Source of the DNA: Planctomycetota bacterium
GTDB taxonomy: Bacteria > Planctomycetota > UBA1135 > GCA-002686595
Length of the DNA stretch: 64,000 nucleotides
NCBI GenBank assembly: GCA_016714045.1
Contig: JADJNY010000011.1
Location: forward strand, 82,536 to 146,535
Reading direction: 5' to 3'
Both the position numbers and the translations under genes were made by a program. Shown piece after piece: positions 26,132 to 34,584 of the stretch. The first letter of the stretch is position 1. Each line of letters starts with the position of its first letter. Below the pieces are notes generated by a model. The model was not told the origin of the DNA and made no database searches. It saw only the letters and a list, made by a program, of their open reading frames with translations.

Positions 26132-27910
26132 ATGTCCTACCTCGTCCTCGCCCGCAAGTACCGTCCGCGCACCTTCGCCGACATCGTCGGGCAAGAGGTC
26201 GCCGCGAACACGCTCCGCGGCGCGATCACCGAAAACCGGGTCGGCCACGCGTACCTCTTCCACGGGCCGCGCGGGACGGGCAAGACGACCTCGGCTCGCA
26301 TCTTCGCGAAGGCCCTGAATTGCGAGCACGGTCCGACCGTCGAGCCGTGCGGCGAGTGCGATCGCTGCCGCGCCGCGGACGCGAACGCCGAGGCCGACCT
26401 GATCGAGCTCGACGCCGCGAGCAATCGGCGCATCGACGACGTGCGCGAGCTCCTCGCGCAGGTCGGCTACGCGCCGATGCGCGCGCGCTACAAGGTCTAC
26501 ATCCTCGACGAAGCGCACATGCTCACGAAGGAGGCGTCGAACGCGCTCCTGAAGACGCTCGAGGAGCCGCCGGCGCACGTCAAGTTCTTCCTCGCGACGA
26601 CGGAGCCCGACAAGATCCTCGCGACGATCCGCTCGCGCTGCCAGATCGTGCAGCTCTCGCCGCTCTCCGAGCAGCAGATCGCCGACCGGCTCGAGTGGGT
26701 CTTCGCGCGCGAGAACATCCAGGCCGAGCCCGGCGTCGCCGCGGAGCTGGCGCGCCGCGCGCGCGGCGGATTGCGCGACGCGCTGTCGAACACCGACCAG
26801 CTCCTTTCGCTGGCCGGGTCGAAGCCGACGCTCGCCGATGTCGAGCGCCTCTCGGGCGCGGGCGGCGCGGACGAGTTCGAGGCGCTGTGCGACGCGCTCG
26901 AGAAGCACGATCCGGCGCTCGTGCTGTCGCTCTTGCCGGAGACACGCGGGAGCGAGGTCGATCTGTGCGGCGGCCTGCTCGAGCACGTGCGGACGATGCT
27001 CGTCGTCGGACTCTGTGGTCGCGACGCGCCGTTCGTGGAGGCGACGACCGCGCTGCGGGCGAAGCTCGCGGAGCGCGCGGCGCGCCTTGGGCCCGAGCGG
27101 CTGCAGCTCTGGATGGAGGAACTGCTCGCCGCGCGCGAACGCATGCGGCACGTCCCGACGCACGCGCGCGTCGTGCTCGAGACCGCCTTGCTCGCGATCG
27201 CACGCGCGGAGACCTCGTGGTCGCTCGCCGAACTCGCTGAACGCCTCGCGGCGCTCGAGGAGCGCCTCGCGCGCGGCGTCGCACCGACCGCGCGCCCCGC
27301 GGCAACGGATCTCCTGCCGCGTCCGTCGGAGCGTTCCGCGGCGGCTCCCGCAGCGCCCTCTGCGTACCCGGCGCACCCGGCGCACGGCGCGAACCCTCCG
27401 CACGGCGCGAACCCTCCGCACGCTGTGCACCCTGCGCACGCACCGGCTCCCGCGGTCGGTTTTCCGCGCCGCGAACCGCTGACGCCGCCGGCCCAGTCGA
27501 ACCCGCGCGAGGTGCCGAGCGCCGGGAGCGCGTCGGGCGCGTGGACTCCGGCCGCGGGCCCGGCGTCCGGCCGCGCACCCTCGGAGCCCGGCGAGGTCTG
27601 GAAGCGCGTCCTCGCGGACCTCGCCGGCGGTTCGTCGTCGCTCGCCGACCTCCTGCGCACGCGCGGCCGACTCGTCGAACTCGCGCCGAGCCATGCGCTC
27701 GTGCGCTTCGCGACCTTGCGGCCCGAGGAGCGCATGCTCCTCGCGGAGCCGCGCAACAGGAAGGCCTGCTCGGTGGCGTTCGCGCGCGCGCTCGGACGCG
27801 AGGTCGAGGTGCGCTTCGGCGACGCCGAGCCGCCGCCGCGCGCGCCCAAGGACCCCTTCACGGACAAGGTCACCGAGTTGTTCGGTGGCCGCATCGAGGA
27901 CGACGCATGA
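26132..27910 (+). CDS. dnaX: DNA polymerase III subunits gamma/tau
   Basis: ATPase of the clamp loader that opens and loads the beta clamp. 592 residues from ATG 26132. AAA+ core: Walker A 'GPRGTGKTT', zinc cysteines in 'CEHGPTVEPCGECDRC', Walker B 'VYILDEAHML', 'EEPPAHVKFFLATTEPDKIL' and 'TIRSRCQIV'. After ~370 a Pro/Ala/His-rich linker with 'NPPHGANPPH' repeats leads to a tau-like C-terminal domain. There is no obvious A-rich slippery site for a shorter gamma form. No Shine-Dalgarno is seen; a TACACT (26117-26122) sits nine bases before the ATG, suggesting a leaderless or nearly leaderless mRNA. It is coupled to ebfC by ATGA. Confidence 0.95.
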   Translation: MSYLVLARKYRPRTFADIVGQEVAANTLRGAITENRVGHAYLFHGPRGTGKTTSARIFAKALNCEHGPTVEPCGECDRCRAADANAEADLIELDAASNRRIDDVRELLAQVGYAPMRARYKVYILDEAHMLTKEASNALLKTLEEPPAHVKFFLATTEPDKILATIRSRCQIVQLSPLSEQQIADRLEWVFARENIQAEPGVAAELARRARGGLRDALSNTDQLLSLAGSKPTLADVERLSGAGGADEFEALCDALEKHDPALVLSLLPETRGSEVDLCGGLLEHVRTMLVVGLCGRDAPFVEATTALRAKLAERAARLGPERLQLWMEELLAARERMRHVPTHARVVLETALLAIARAETSWSLAELAERLAALEERLARGVAPTARPAATDLLPRPSERSAAAPAAPSAYPAHPAHGANPPHGANPPHAVHPAHAPAPAVGFPRREPLTPPAQSNPREVPSAGSASGAWTPAAGPASGRAPSEPGEVWKRVLADLAGGSSSLADLLRTRGRLVELAPSHALVRFATLRPEERMLLAEPRNRKACSVAFARALGREVEVRFGDAEPPPRAPKDPFTDKVTELFGGRIEDDA

Positions 27911-28236
27911 CCGGCTCCGGTTCGTTCGGCGACATGGGGAACCTGCTCAAGCAGGCCCAGCAGATGCAGCGCGAGCTCGATCGCGCGCGCGAGGAACTCC
28001 GCACGACCGTGGTGACGGGGACCTCCGGCGGCGGCGCGGTGCGCATGGACGCGACCGGCGAAGGCATGATCGTGCGCGTCTCCATCCGCGCAGACGCCGC
28101 GACGTCGGGCGACGCCGCGATGCTCGAAGATCTCGTCCTCGCGGCCGCGCGCGACGCGATCACGAAGGCCAACGAGCTGCGCCAGGACCGCATGGGGCGC
28201 GTCACCGGCGGCCTGAACCTGCCCGGCATCCTCTGA
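27907..28236 (+). CDS. ebfC: Nucleoid-associated protein YbaB/EbfC
   Basis: Small dimeric DNA-binding protein, usually found between dnaX and recR, as here. 109 residues with 'MGNLLKQAQQMQRELDRARE' (coiled helix), the small 'GGGAVRMDATGEGMIVRV' sheet, and the tail 'GRVTGGLNLPGI'. ATG 27907 overlaps the dnaX stop by four bases. Confidence 0.93.
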   Translation: MTGSGSFGDMGNLLKQAQQMQRELDRAREELRTTVVTGTSGGGAVRMDATGEGMIVRVSIRADAATSGDAAMLEDLVLAAARDAITKANELRQDRMGRVTGGLNLPGIL

Positions 28237-28251
28237 CGAGAGCGGGGCAGC

Positions 28252-28869
28252 ATGGCCTATCCCGAACCCCTCGAGGCGCTCGTGCAGGCGTTCGAGCGCT
28301 TCCCGGGCATCGGGCGGCGCTCGGCCGAGCGGCTCGCGTTCCACGTGTTGCGCGAGCCGCGCGCGCGTGAGCTCGCGCGCGCGATCGACGACGCGCTGCT
28401 GCGCACGCGCCGATGCTCGCAGTGCTGCAACGTGGCGGACGACGATCCGTGCGCGATCTGCGCCGACGATGCCCGCGACGCGCGCGTCTTGTGCGTCGTC
28501 GAGGAGCCGCGGCACGTCGAGGCGCTCGAGCGTTCCGGCGCGTTTCGCGGCCGCTATCACGTGCTCATGGGCGCGTACAACCCCGCGGACGGAACCGAGG
28601 CGGGACACCTGACGCTAGCGCGGCTCGTCGAGCACGTACGCGCAGGCGGGATCGACGAGGTGATCCTCGCGACGGACCCCGACGCCGAGGGCGAAGCGAC
28701 GGCGCTGCTCGTGCTCGAAGCGCTCGAAAGCCTCGGTCGTGCCGACCTCGTCGTCAGCCGGCTCGCGCGCGGACTGCCCTCCGGAAGCGCGATCGAGTAC
28801 CTGCACAAGGGCGTGCTCGAAGACGCGCTCTCGGGCCGGCGTCCGGTCCGGCGCAAGCCGGCTTCCTAG
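28252..28869 (+). CDS. recR: Recombination protein RecR
   Basis: RecR acts with RecF/RecO to load RecA at gaps. 205 residues: N-terminal helix-hairpin-helix 'FERFPGIGRRSAERLAFHVL', a zinc finger with Cys55, Cys58, Cys67 and Cys70, then a Toprim domain ('VLCVVEEPRHVEALERSG', 'EVILATDPDAEGEATALLV') and 'RLARGLPSGSAIEYL'. It follows ebfC by 15 bases and precedes truA by 10. Confidence 0.97.
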   Translation: MAYPEPLEALVQAFERFPGIGRRSAERLAFHVLREPRARELARAIDDALLRTRRCSQCCNVADDDPCAICADDARDARVLCVVEEPRHVEALERSGAFRGRYHVLMGAYNPADGTEAGHLTLARLVEHVRAGGIDEVILATDPDAEGEATALLVLEALESLGRADLVVSRLARGLPSGSAIEYLHKGVLEDALSGRRPVRRKPAS

Positions 28870-28879
28870 GAGCGCGCTC

Positions 28880-29673
28880 GTGCGCAACGTCCGCATCCGC
28901 ATCGCCTACGACGGCGCGCGTTTCTTCGGCTGGCAGCGCCAGGACGGCTTCCGTCCGTCAAGAGGCGCTCGAGGACGCGCTCCTCGCCCTGACGGGCGGT
29001 CACGTCGCGGTGCACGGCGCGGGGCGGACGGACACGGGCGTCCACGCTCGGGCTCAGGTCGCGCACTTTCACGTCGAGACGCGCCTCACCGACGATCGAC
29101 TGCGGCACGCGTTGAACGCGCACCAGGCCGAAAGGCATCGCGGTGGAGCGCGCGGAGACCTGCCGCGACGATTTTCACGCGCGCTTCGACGCGCGTTCGA
29201 AGCGCTACGGGTACGTCGTCGCGACCAGTCGGTTCCGGCCTCCGATCGGACGCGCGCACGCGCACTGGGTGTCGTGGCCGCTCGATCTCGAACGGATGCG
29301 CGCCGCCGCGGCGATCCTGGAGGGCAAGCACGACTTCAAGGCGTTCGGCAACACGGGCTCGCCGCGCGCGACGACCGTGCGCCACCTGCATCACCTCCGG
29401 ATCGTCGCGCGCAAGCGCGGCTTCGCGATCGTCGCGCAAGCCGACGGGTTCCTCTACAACATGGTCCGCAACCTGGTGGGCACGTTGCTCGACGTTGGGC
29501 GCGGCAAGCTCGAGCGCGCCGACGTGGAGCGCGCGCTCGCGACCGGCGATCGGGAGGCAGCGGGGCCGACGGCGCCGGCCTGCGGGCTCTACTTGCTCTC
29601 GGTCCGCTACCCCGAGCCCGTCTTCCGCGGTCCCGACGCCGGCGGTGCGGGCGTCCCCGGGCTCCTGCGTTGA
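28880..29673 (+). CDS. truA: tRNA pseudouridine(38-40) synthase TruA (two apparent frameshifts)
   Basis: Makes pseudouridine at positions 38-40 of many tRNAs. GTG 28880 starts 'RNVRIRIAYDGARFFGWQRQ'. At ~28956-28962 the frame moves, continuing as 'QEALEDALLALTGGHVAVHG' and the catalytic 'AGRTDTGVHARAQVAHF' (Asp nucleophile in RTDTG). At ~29128-29132 an extra A (GAAAGG) moves it again into 'FHARFDARSKRYGYVV', 'HDFKAFGNTGSP' and 'GFLYNMVRNLVGTLLDVG'. All family blocks are present in order, so the two shifts look like sequence errors. About 264 residues if repaired. Confidence 0.88.
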
Positions 29674-29991
29674 CGCTGGGCGCCGCGCGCCGAACTCCGC
29701 CCTCCGGCCTAGTTTGGACCGCGACTGGGGAATCGGGCCCCGGCTGGCCGACACTAGGGGACGGTCGCGCGAGCCCCGGCAGAGGGACTCGACCACTTGA
29801 CCGATCGATGCCCCCGCCCCACCTTGGACGGACCGAGACGATGTCTCTCGGCGCTCGAGCTTTTTCGCGGGGTCGATCCGCGGCGGAACTCGGCGCGAGG
29901 TGATTCGGGCTTGGGGAGCTAGGGCGGTTGGTGGGGGGGGAGGGTGACGGAGTTCACCTTCGTGAGGGCCGTGATGGCCCCGGAGGCCTTC
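29674..29991 (+). other. Non-coding gap with a possible terminator (29833-29865)
   Basis: No gene is supported. CCGAGA (29833-29838) can pair with TCTCGG (29846-29851), and GCTCGAGC directly before a TTTTT run (29861-29865) makes an intrinsic terminator plausible for the dnaX-ebfC-recR-truA unit. A G-rich tract (29931-29941) follows just ahead of hpf. Confidence 0.45.
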
Positions 29992-30306
29992 ATGCAGACC
30001 CAGGTTGCGATCCTTCACCACGACTACCCGGCCCAAGTTCGCGAGCAGATCGAAGCGCGTCTCGAGCGCCTCGCCAAGTTCCATGAGCGCCTCGTGTCGG
30101 TGCGCGCCCTCCTCGAGCGGCAGAACGAGGAGCACCGCGTGGAAATCGTGGCCAACGCCGGCCACGGCGCGGTGCTCGTGTTCGACGCGCGCGGCGGCAC
30201 GTTCGCGGCGGCGATTGAGGCGGCCTTCTCGGGCATGGAAGGCCTGTTGAAGAAGCACAACCAGAAGAGCACGCAGGAGCGTCGGCGCGAGAACCGTCAC
30301 GCCTGA
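29992..30306 (+). CDS. hpf: Ribosome hibernation promoting factor, short type
   Basis: HPF/YfiA-family proteins bind the 30S decoding region in stationary phase. 104 residues with the beta-alpha-beta pattern: 'QVREQIEARLERLAKFHERL', 'EEHRVEIVANAGHGAVLV' and 'AAIEAAFSGMEGLLKKHNQK'. It is diverged and lacks the long-form C-terminal dimerisation domain. ATG 29992 is preferred over two upstream starts because GGAGG (29982-29986) lies five bases before it. The hpf-ptsN-ptsH neighbourhood resembles the rpoN-hpf-ptsN gene clusters of other bacteria. Confidence 0.75.
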   Translation: MQTQVAILHHDYPAQVREQIEARLERLAKFHERLVSVRALLERQNEEHRVEIVANAGHGAVLVFDARGGTFAAAIEAAFSGMEGLLKKHNQKSTQERRRENRHA

Positions 30307-30456
30307 ACCGCCCACGTCGCCGGCGCCGCGAGGTTCGAACCGACGTTCGGAGCCCGCGGCGCTGGCTTCGAGCGGCTTCCCGGCCGTTCGGGACCCTGCG
30401 GGAAGTGGGCGCGAGTGGTATCCTGCTCGCCCTCGTCCTTCGGAACGGAAGCACCG

Positions 30457-30972
30457 ATGCAATCCTGGAAGCAGTTCAAGCCCAAGTGCTGCAGCGTGCG
30501 GCTCAAGTCCTCGAAGAAGGAAGACGCCCTCGCCGAGGTGGTCGAGAACCTCGTGGTGGGCGAAGCGCTGGACGAGGCGCTCCGTGCGGAAGCCGTGGCC
30601 GCGCTCCTCGAGCGCGAGCGTTCGGGTTCGACGGGCGTGGGCATGAACGTCGCGATCCCGCACGTGAAGCTCAAGCGCCTCGAGCGGGTCGTTTGCAGCG
30701 TCTCGATCCACCCCGCCGGCGTGGAATGGCAGGCGATCGACGGCGCGCCCGTGCACATCGTCTTCACCGTGCTCCGTCCGGAGAAGCCCGGTGCCCAGCA
30801 CGACCCGGAGCAGCACCTCGAGATGATGCGGTGGATCTCGCGACTCTCGCGCGACGCGGACTTCCGGCGCTTTGCCTTGGCGGTCAAGACGAAGGCGGAA
30901 CTCGTCGACCTCCTGAAGATGGGAAAAATCGGCCGTCTGAGGCCGGTGCGCCTCGCGCCTTCGGTCGCATGA
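30457..30972 (+). CDS. ptsN: PTS EIIA-type (PtsN-like) protein
   Basis: EIIA domain of the mannitol/fructose/Ntr family, accepting phosphate from HPr. 171 residues. The phosphorylation site is His69 in 'STGVGMNVAIPHVKL'; 'HIVFTVLRPEKPGAQH' and 'LARISRL'-like 'RWISRLSRDADFRRF' match EIIA(Ntr). There is no membrane EIIC/EIIB nearby, so a regulatory rather than transport role is inferred. Its stop overlaps the HPr start (ATGA). Confidence 0.88.
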   Translation: MQSWKQFKPKCCSVRLKSSKKEDALAEVVENLVVGEALDEALRAEAVAALLERERSGSTGVGMNVAIPHVKLKRLERVVCSVSIHPAGVEWQAIDGAPVHIVFTVLRPEKPGAQHDPEQHLEMMRWISRLSRDADFRRFALAVKTKAELVDLLKMGKIGRLRPVRLAPSVA

Positions 30973-31247
30973 CGCAGGAGACCGTCCAGAAGGTCCGTAT
31001 CCGCAACGCAGCGGGGCTGCACGCGCGGCCGTGCCACCAGATCGTGACCACGGCACGGCAGTTCGAGAGCGACCTCTTCGTCTCCACAGACGGTTCCGAG
31101 GTCAATGGGAAGAGCATCCTCGAGCTCATGACGCTCTGCGCGCCATGCGAGTCGTGGATCTCGTTCCGCGCACGCGGCGCGGACAGTGACGTCCTGGTCG
31201 CGAGACTCGCGGCTCTCGTGGAGGCCGGATTCCACGAAAGCGACTAA
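30969..31247 (+). CDS. ptsH: Phosphocarrier protein HPr (NPr-like)
   Basis: Relays phosphate from enzyme I to EIIA. 92 residues with active His18 in 'GLHARPCHQIVTTARQF' and Ser49 in 'VNGKSILELMTLCAP', the site of HPr-kinase regulation in species that have it. Cys22 follows the active-site Pro where Ala is usual. Coupled to ptsN. No hprK or ptsI gene is visible in the window. Confidence 0.92.
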   Translation: MTQETVQKVRIRNAAGLHARPCHQIVTTARQFESDLFVSTDGSEVNGKSILELMTLCAPCESWISFRARGADSDVLVARLAALVEAGFHESD

Positions 31248-31293
31248 ACCCCGGTCGGCTTTTCCGTCGACACCCAACGCGGCCCGGGGTGGG

Positions 31294-31316
31294 TCGCGAA
31301 GGGATTTCCCTCGCGA
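31294..31316 (+). other. Inverted repeat before pilM
   Basis: TCGCGA (31294-31299) and TCGCGA (31311-31316) pair around an AGGGATTTCCC core. It may end the hpf-ptsN-ptsH transcript or lie in the pilM leader. No T tract follows. Confidence 0.35.
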
Positions 31317-31358
31317 GACCTCGGGCTCCACAGCGACTCGAGAAGCAGGGAGCTCCTG

Positions 31359-32423
31359 GTGTTCCGAAGAAAGAAGAGCGTCGTCGGGCTGGACCTAGGC
31401 AGCTCGGTGGTCAAGGCCGTCGAGGTGACGCTCGACGGGCCCGAGCCCGTGATCACGGGCTTCGCGCGCGCCGAGGTCCCGCAGGGCGGGAGCGTGCAAG
31501 AGGCCGTGGCCGCCTGCCTCCAGCAAGGCAAGTTCAAGTCGAAGAAGGTCGTCGCCTCCGTCTCGGGCCAGAACGTCGTCGTGCGCTACGTGCCGATGCC
31601 GAAGATGTCCGACCACGAGATGCGGCAGGCGATCCGCTTCGAGACGGACAAGTATCTGCCGTTCGACCTCGACGAGGTCGTGCTCGATGTTCAGGCGCTC
31701 ACCCGTCCGCCGTCTTCCGGCGGCCAGGACGGCGGCCCTAAGGCCGCGAACGGGGACCAGGTGAACGTGCTCCTCGCCGCGTGCAAGACGAAGGCGATCG
31801 AAGAGCGCATCCAGCTCGTGCAGGCCCAGGGCCTGACGCCCGTCGCGATCGACCTCGACCTGTTCGCGCTCGCGAACGCCTGGGAGATGTGCGGGGCCGC
31901 ACCCACGGACGAGGACCAAGGCGGCGCGACGCGCGCCATTGCGCTCGTCGACGTCGGAGCGACGCGCACGTCGATCAACGTCGTCGTCGGTGGCGAAACG
32001 TGCTTCAGCCGCGAGATCAACATGGGCGGCCAGGAGATGACCGCCGCCGTCGCGCGCCGTATGGGCCTCGAGCCCTACGAGGCGGAGGCGATGAAGCGCA
32101 ACGCCGAGTCGCACGAGCTCGAAGTGAACACGGCGATCGGGCCGGTGCTCGAGGACCTCGTGAGCGACCTCATGCTCTCGCTCGACTACGTCGAGAACCA
32201 CGAGGGCGTCACGGTCGAGCAGATCATGCTCTCGGGCGGCGCCATCCTCGCGCCCGGTGTGTGCAACTACATCGAGCAGGCGACGGGCCGCACGACGCGT
32301 GTGTGGAACCCACTCGAAGGCCTGCGCGTGGACAACGATCGCGTCAACGTCGAGGAACTGGAGGCATGGGCGTCGACGCTGGTCGTCGCGCTCGGTCTCG
32401 CATCGAGGGTCCGTAGCGAATGA
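31359..32423 (+). CDS. pilM: Type IV pilus inner-membrane platform protein PilM
   Basis: PilM is an actin-like cytoplasmic protein that binds the PilN N-terminus. 354 residues. It starts 'KKSVVGLDLGSSVVKAVEV' (phosphate-1 motif) and contains 'FETDKYLPFDLDEVVLDVQA', 'ALVDVGATRTSINVVVGGE' and 'IMLSGGAILAPGVCNYIEQA', all ASKHA/PilM features. GTG 31359 is the start, with AGGGAG about nine bases upstream. The stop overlaps the pilN ATG (ATGA at 32420). First gene of a pilMNO(P)Q operon. Confidence 0.93.
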   Translation: MFRRKKSVVGLDLGSSVVKAVEVTLDGPEPVITGFARAEVPQGGSVQEAVAACLQQGKFKSKKVVASVSGQNVVVRYVPMPKMSDHEMRQAIRFETDKYLPFDLDEVVLDVQALTRPPSSGGQDGGPKAANGDQVNVLLAACKTKAIEERIQLVQAQGLTPVAIDLDLFALANAWEMCGAAPTDEDQGGATRAIALVDVGATRTSINVVVGGETCFSREINMGGQEMTAAVARRMGLEPYEAEAMKRNAESHELEVNTAIGPVLEDLVSDLMLSLDYVENHEGVTVEQIMLSGGAILAPGVCNYIEQATGRTTRVWNPLEGLRVDNDRVNVEELEAWASTLVVALGLASRVRSE

Positions 32424-33152
32424 TCCGCATCAACCTCCTCCCCGAGGAGTACCGCAAGAAGGCGCGGACTCCGATCAAGCTCGTCCTCGGCCTCGCCGGG
32501 GCCGTGGCGATCAACGCCGGCCTCGCCACGTGGTGGGCCTGGTCTGCCCTCGGCGAACAAGCCGAGGTGGACAGCGAGAAGACGGCGCTCCAACTCGAGA
32601 TGGACGGCCTCACGCCGCAGGTGAACTACTACCGCGGGCTCGAGACCGAGAAGAAGCAGTATCAGAGCCGCGAACAGACGCTCGCCTCGATCACGAAGAG
32701 CCGTGTCTCGTGGACCCGCAAAGTCGACGAGCTGCTCGACGTCGTGAACCGCGGCAACGACGGTCAGCGCCACCTCGTCTGGTTCGACGACCTCCAGGTC
32801 GCGCAGGCGACGGACGCGAAGGCGAAGTCGCCGGGCTCGCTGCGTGCGAGCGCGCACTCGGGATCGGACAAGTACGCCCAGATCGCGAACTTCCTCGAGG
32901 ACATCGAGGTGTCGCCGTTCATCTCCGACTTCCGGCGGCCCGCGGCGCCGGAAGGTTCGCAGGCGATGGTGGACGAGTCGCTCGTCCCGTCGACGGCTTG
33001 GTCGTTCCCGCTCTCGGTGACGCTGAAGAGCGTCGAGGAGCGCAGTGGTGTGAAGCCCGATGAGAAGCGGCGAGGGCAAGGCCGACAAGGCCGGCGGCAA
33101 GGCGAAGGCGCCCGCCGCCGGCGCGACGAAGAACGGGGAGGCGAAGCAATGA
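32420..33152 (+). CDS. pilN: Type IV pilus assembly protein PilN (probable frameshift near 33068)
   Basis: PilN links cytosolic PilM to periplasmic PilO. It starts 'MIRINLLPEEYRKKARTP', the canonical PilM-binding peptide, then one membrane segment ('LVLGLAGAVAINAGLATWWA') and a periplasmic coiled coil. As written, the frame runs straight on into pilO, giving a 707-residue fusion. Between 33065 and 33148, however, the in-frame text is an Arg-rich stretch, while the frame one base over reads a natural Lys/Ala/Gly tail ending '...GATKNGEAKQ' at TGA 33150-33152, overlapping the pilO ATG. I therefore infer a one-base loss near 33068 and two separate genes, with moderate certainty. Confidence 0.8.
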
Positions 33153-34543
33153 ACCAGCGTCGATGGTGGATCGGCATCGCCGCCGGCGGGTTCCTGTGCG
33201 CGGCTGGCCTCGGTGCCCTGATCTGGTACCAGCACAAGAGCATCGATGAGACGAAGGCGGAGGTTGCGACCCTGCGGGGCAGCATCGACTCGTCGCGCAA
33301 GCTCATCGAAGGCACGAGCGCTCTGGAGCGCGAGGTCATCGTGCTGCGCGAACTCTCCGAGGTGATGAAGGGGATTCTCCCCGACAACAACGACGTGAAC
33401 AACCTGGTTCGCACGCTGCAGACGTTCTGCGACGACTCCGGGTTGCGCACGACGAACCTCAAGAAGAAGACCGAGAACAGCCGCGAGAAGACGGACTTCG
33501 AACGCGTCGCCTACACGCTGCAGTTCGAAGGCGACACGTTCCAGTTCCTCAAATTCTTGGACCGTGTCGAGAGCCACACGCGCTTCATCCGTGTCCCCAA
33601 CTTCCACGTCTCCACGCAGCAGCGCGGCGGCGGCGGAGACAAGAACGCGGCGCCCACGCACAAGATTCAGATCGACGTCGAGACGTTCGTCTACGATCCG
33701 AAGAAGGACGAGAAGACGGCCAAGATCGACGGCTACGATCGCAAGCGCGACCTGCTCCTCGGCGAGATCAACCGTCGCAAGCAGGGGCTCACCGTGGCGA
33801 GCTACACCTATCGTGGAGCTCGCGGCCGTCGCGACCCGTTCATCGACCCGCGCGTTCCCGTGAACGGCGAGGGCGAAAGCGCGCTCTCCGTGCAGGAGCA
33901 GATGGACATCGTCCAGTCCCTGTTCGAGCGCACGCAGGCCGTCCTGGCGAAGTGGGACTCCGTCAAGAGCGCCGAGAACGTCATCGTCGAGATGATGACG
34001 CGCGCGGAGCTCGAGGCCGACCTCGCCAAGCTCGAGGAAGACGTGCGTCGCATCGAGGCCGAGAAATCGGTCCGCTATGTGCCGTCCGAACGCCGACTGC
34101 ACGCCGAGATCGTCGACCCGATCACGGCGCTCCGCTCCGAGCTCTCGGCCAGCGCGGTCACGCGCGGTCCGAGCGAAGCGCAGCTGAAGCAGATCGAAGA
34201 GACGATGCTCAGCCATCAGGAACGAGCCGAGTACAAGCTCATGCTCGAGGCCTTCGGCGTGGTCGAGCGCGAACTCGCCATCGCCAAGGCCGACCCGCTG
34301 CGCAAGCCGCTGGTCGAGCGACTCGAGGAGCTTGCCCACGAGGCGAACACGGTCATCGAGTTCCAGAAGGTCGAGATGAAGATCACCGGCGTCCTGATCC
34401 AGGGCAGCCAGGCCTGCGCGCTGATCAACGGCAAGACGCTGTTCGTCGGCGACATGCTCGACAACCAGATCCTCGTCCGGGCGGTGAAGCCCGACGAAGT
34501 GGAGTTCGTCTTCCGGGGCGTGATCTTCGCCCGGCAGTTCTGA
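33149..34543 (+). CDS. pilO: PilO-PilP fusion, type IV pilus alignment subcomplex
   Basis: 464 residues from ATG 33149 (GGGGAGG at 33135-33141). Residues ~5-28 are one membrane segment ('WIGIAAGGFLCAAGLGALIW'); the coiled coil and ferredoxin-like PilO domain follow to ~200 ('RTLQTFCDDSGLRTTNLKKK', 'EGDTFQFLKFLDRVESHTRF'). Then comes 'SYTYRGARGRRDPFIDPR', the Y-x-G-RDPF signature that opens PilP, a ~130-residue charged coiled-coil insertion, and a PilP-like beta region near the end ('ITGVLIQGSQACALINGKTL', 'VGDMLDNQILVRAVKPDEVE'). PilP normally is a separate lipoprotein that contacts PilQ; here it appears tethered to PilO. pilQ starts 41 bases downstream. Confidence 0.78.
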   Translation: MNQRRWWIGIAAGGFLCAAGLGALIWYQHKSIDETKAEVATLRGSIDSSRKLIEGTSALEREVIVLRELSEVMKGILPDNNDVNNLVRTLQTFCDDSGLRTTNLKKKTENSREKTDFERVAYTLQFEGDTFQFLKFLDRVESHTRFIRVPNFHVSTQQRGGGGDKNAAPTHKIQIDVETFVYDPKKDEKTAKIDGYDRKRDLLLGEINRRKQGLTVASYTYRGARGRRDPFIDPRVPVNGEGESALSVQEQMDIVQSLFERTQAVLAKWDSVKSAENVIVEMMTRAELEADLAKLEEDVRRIEAEKSVRYVPSERRLHAEIVDPITALRSELSASAVTRGPSEAQLKQIEETMLSHQERAEYKLMLEAFGVVERELAIAKADPLRKPLVERLEELAHEANTVIEFQKVEMKITGVLIQGSQACALINGKTLFVGDMLDNQILVRAVKPDEVEFVFRGVIFARQF

Positions 34544-34584
34544 CCGAAGAGATCGAGACACCCCCGAAAGCTGGAGAGAAGAAC

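Noticed and set aside
32420..34543. A single 707-residue PilN-PilO-PilP fusion protein.
   Set aside because: The bridging text is Arg-rich and unnatural, the alternative frame gives a normal PilN tail with a stop overlapping a well-placed pilO start. A one-base loss is more likely than a triple fusion.
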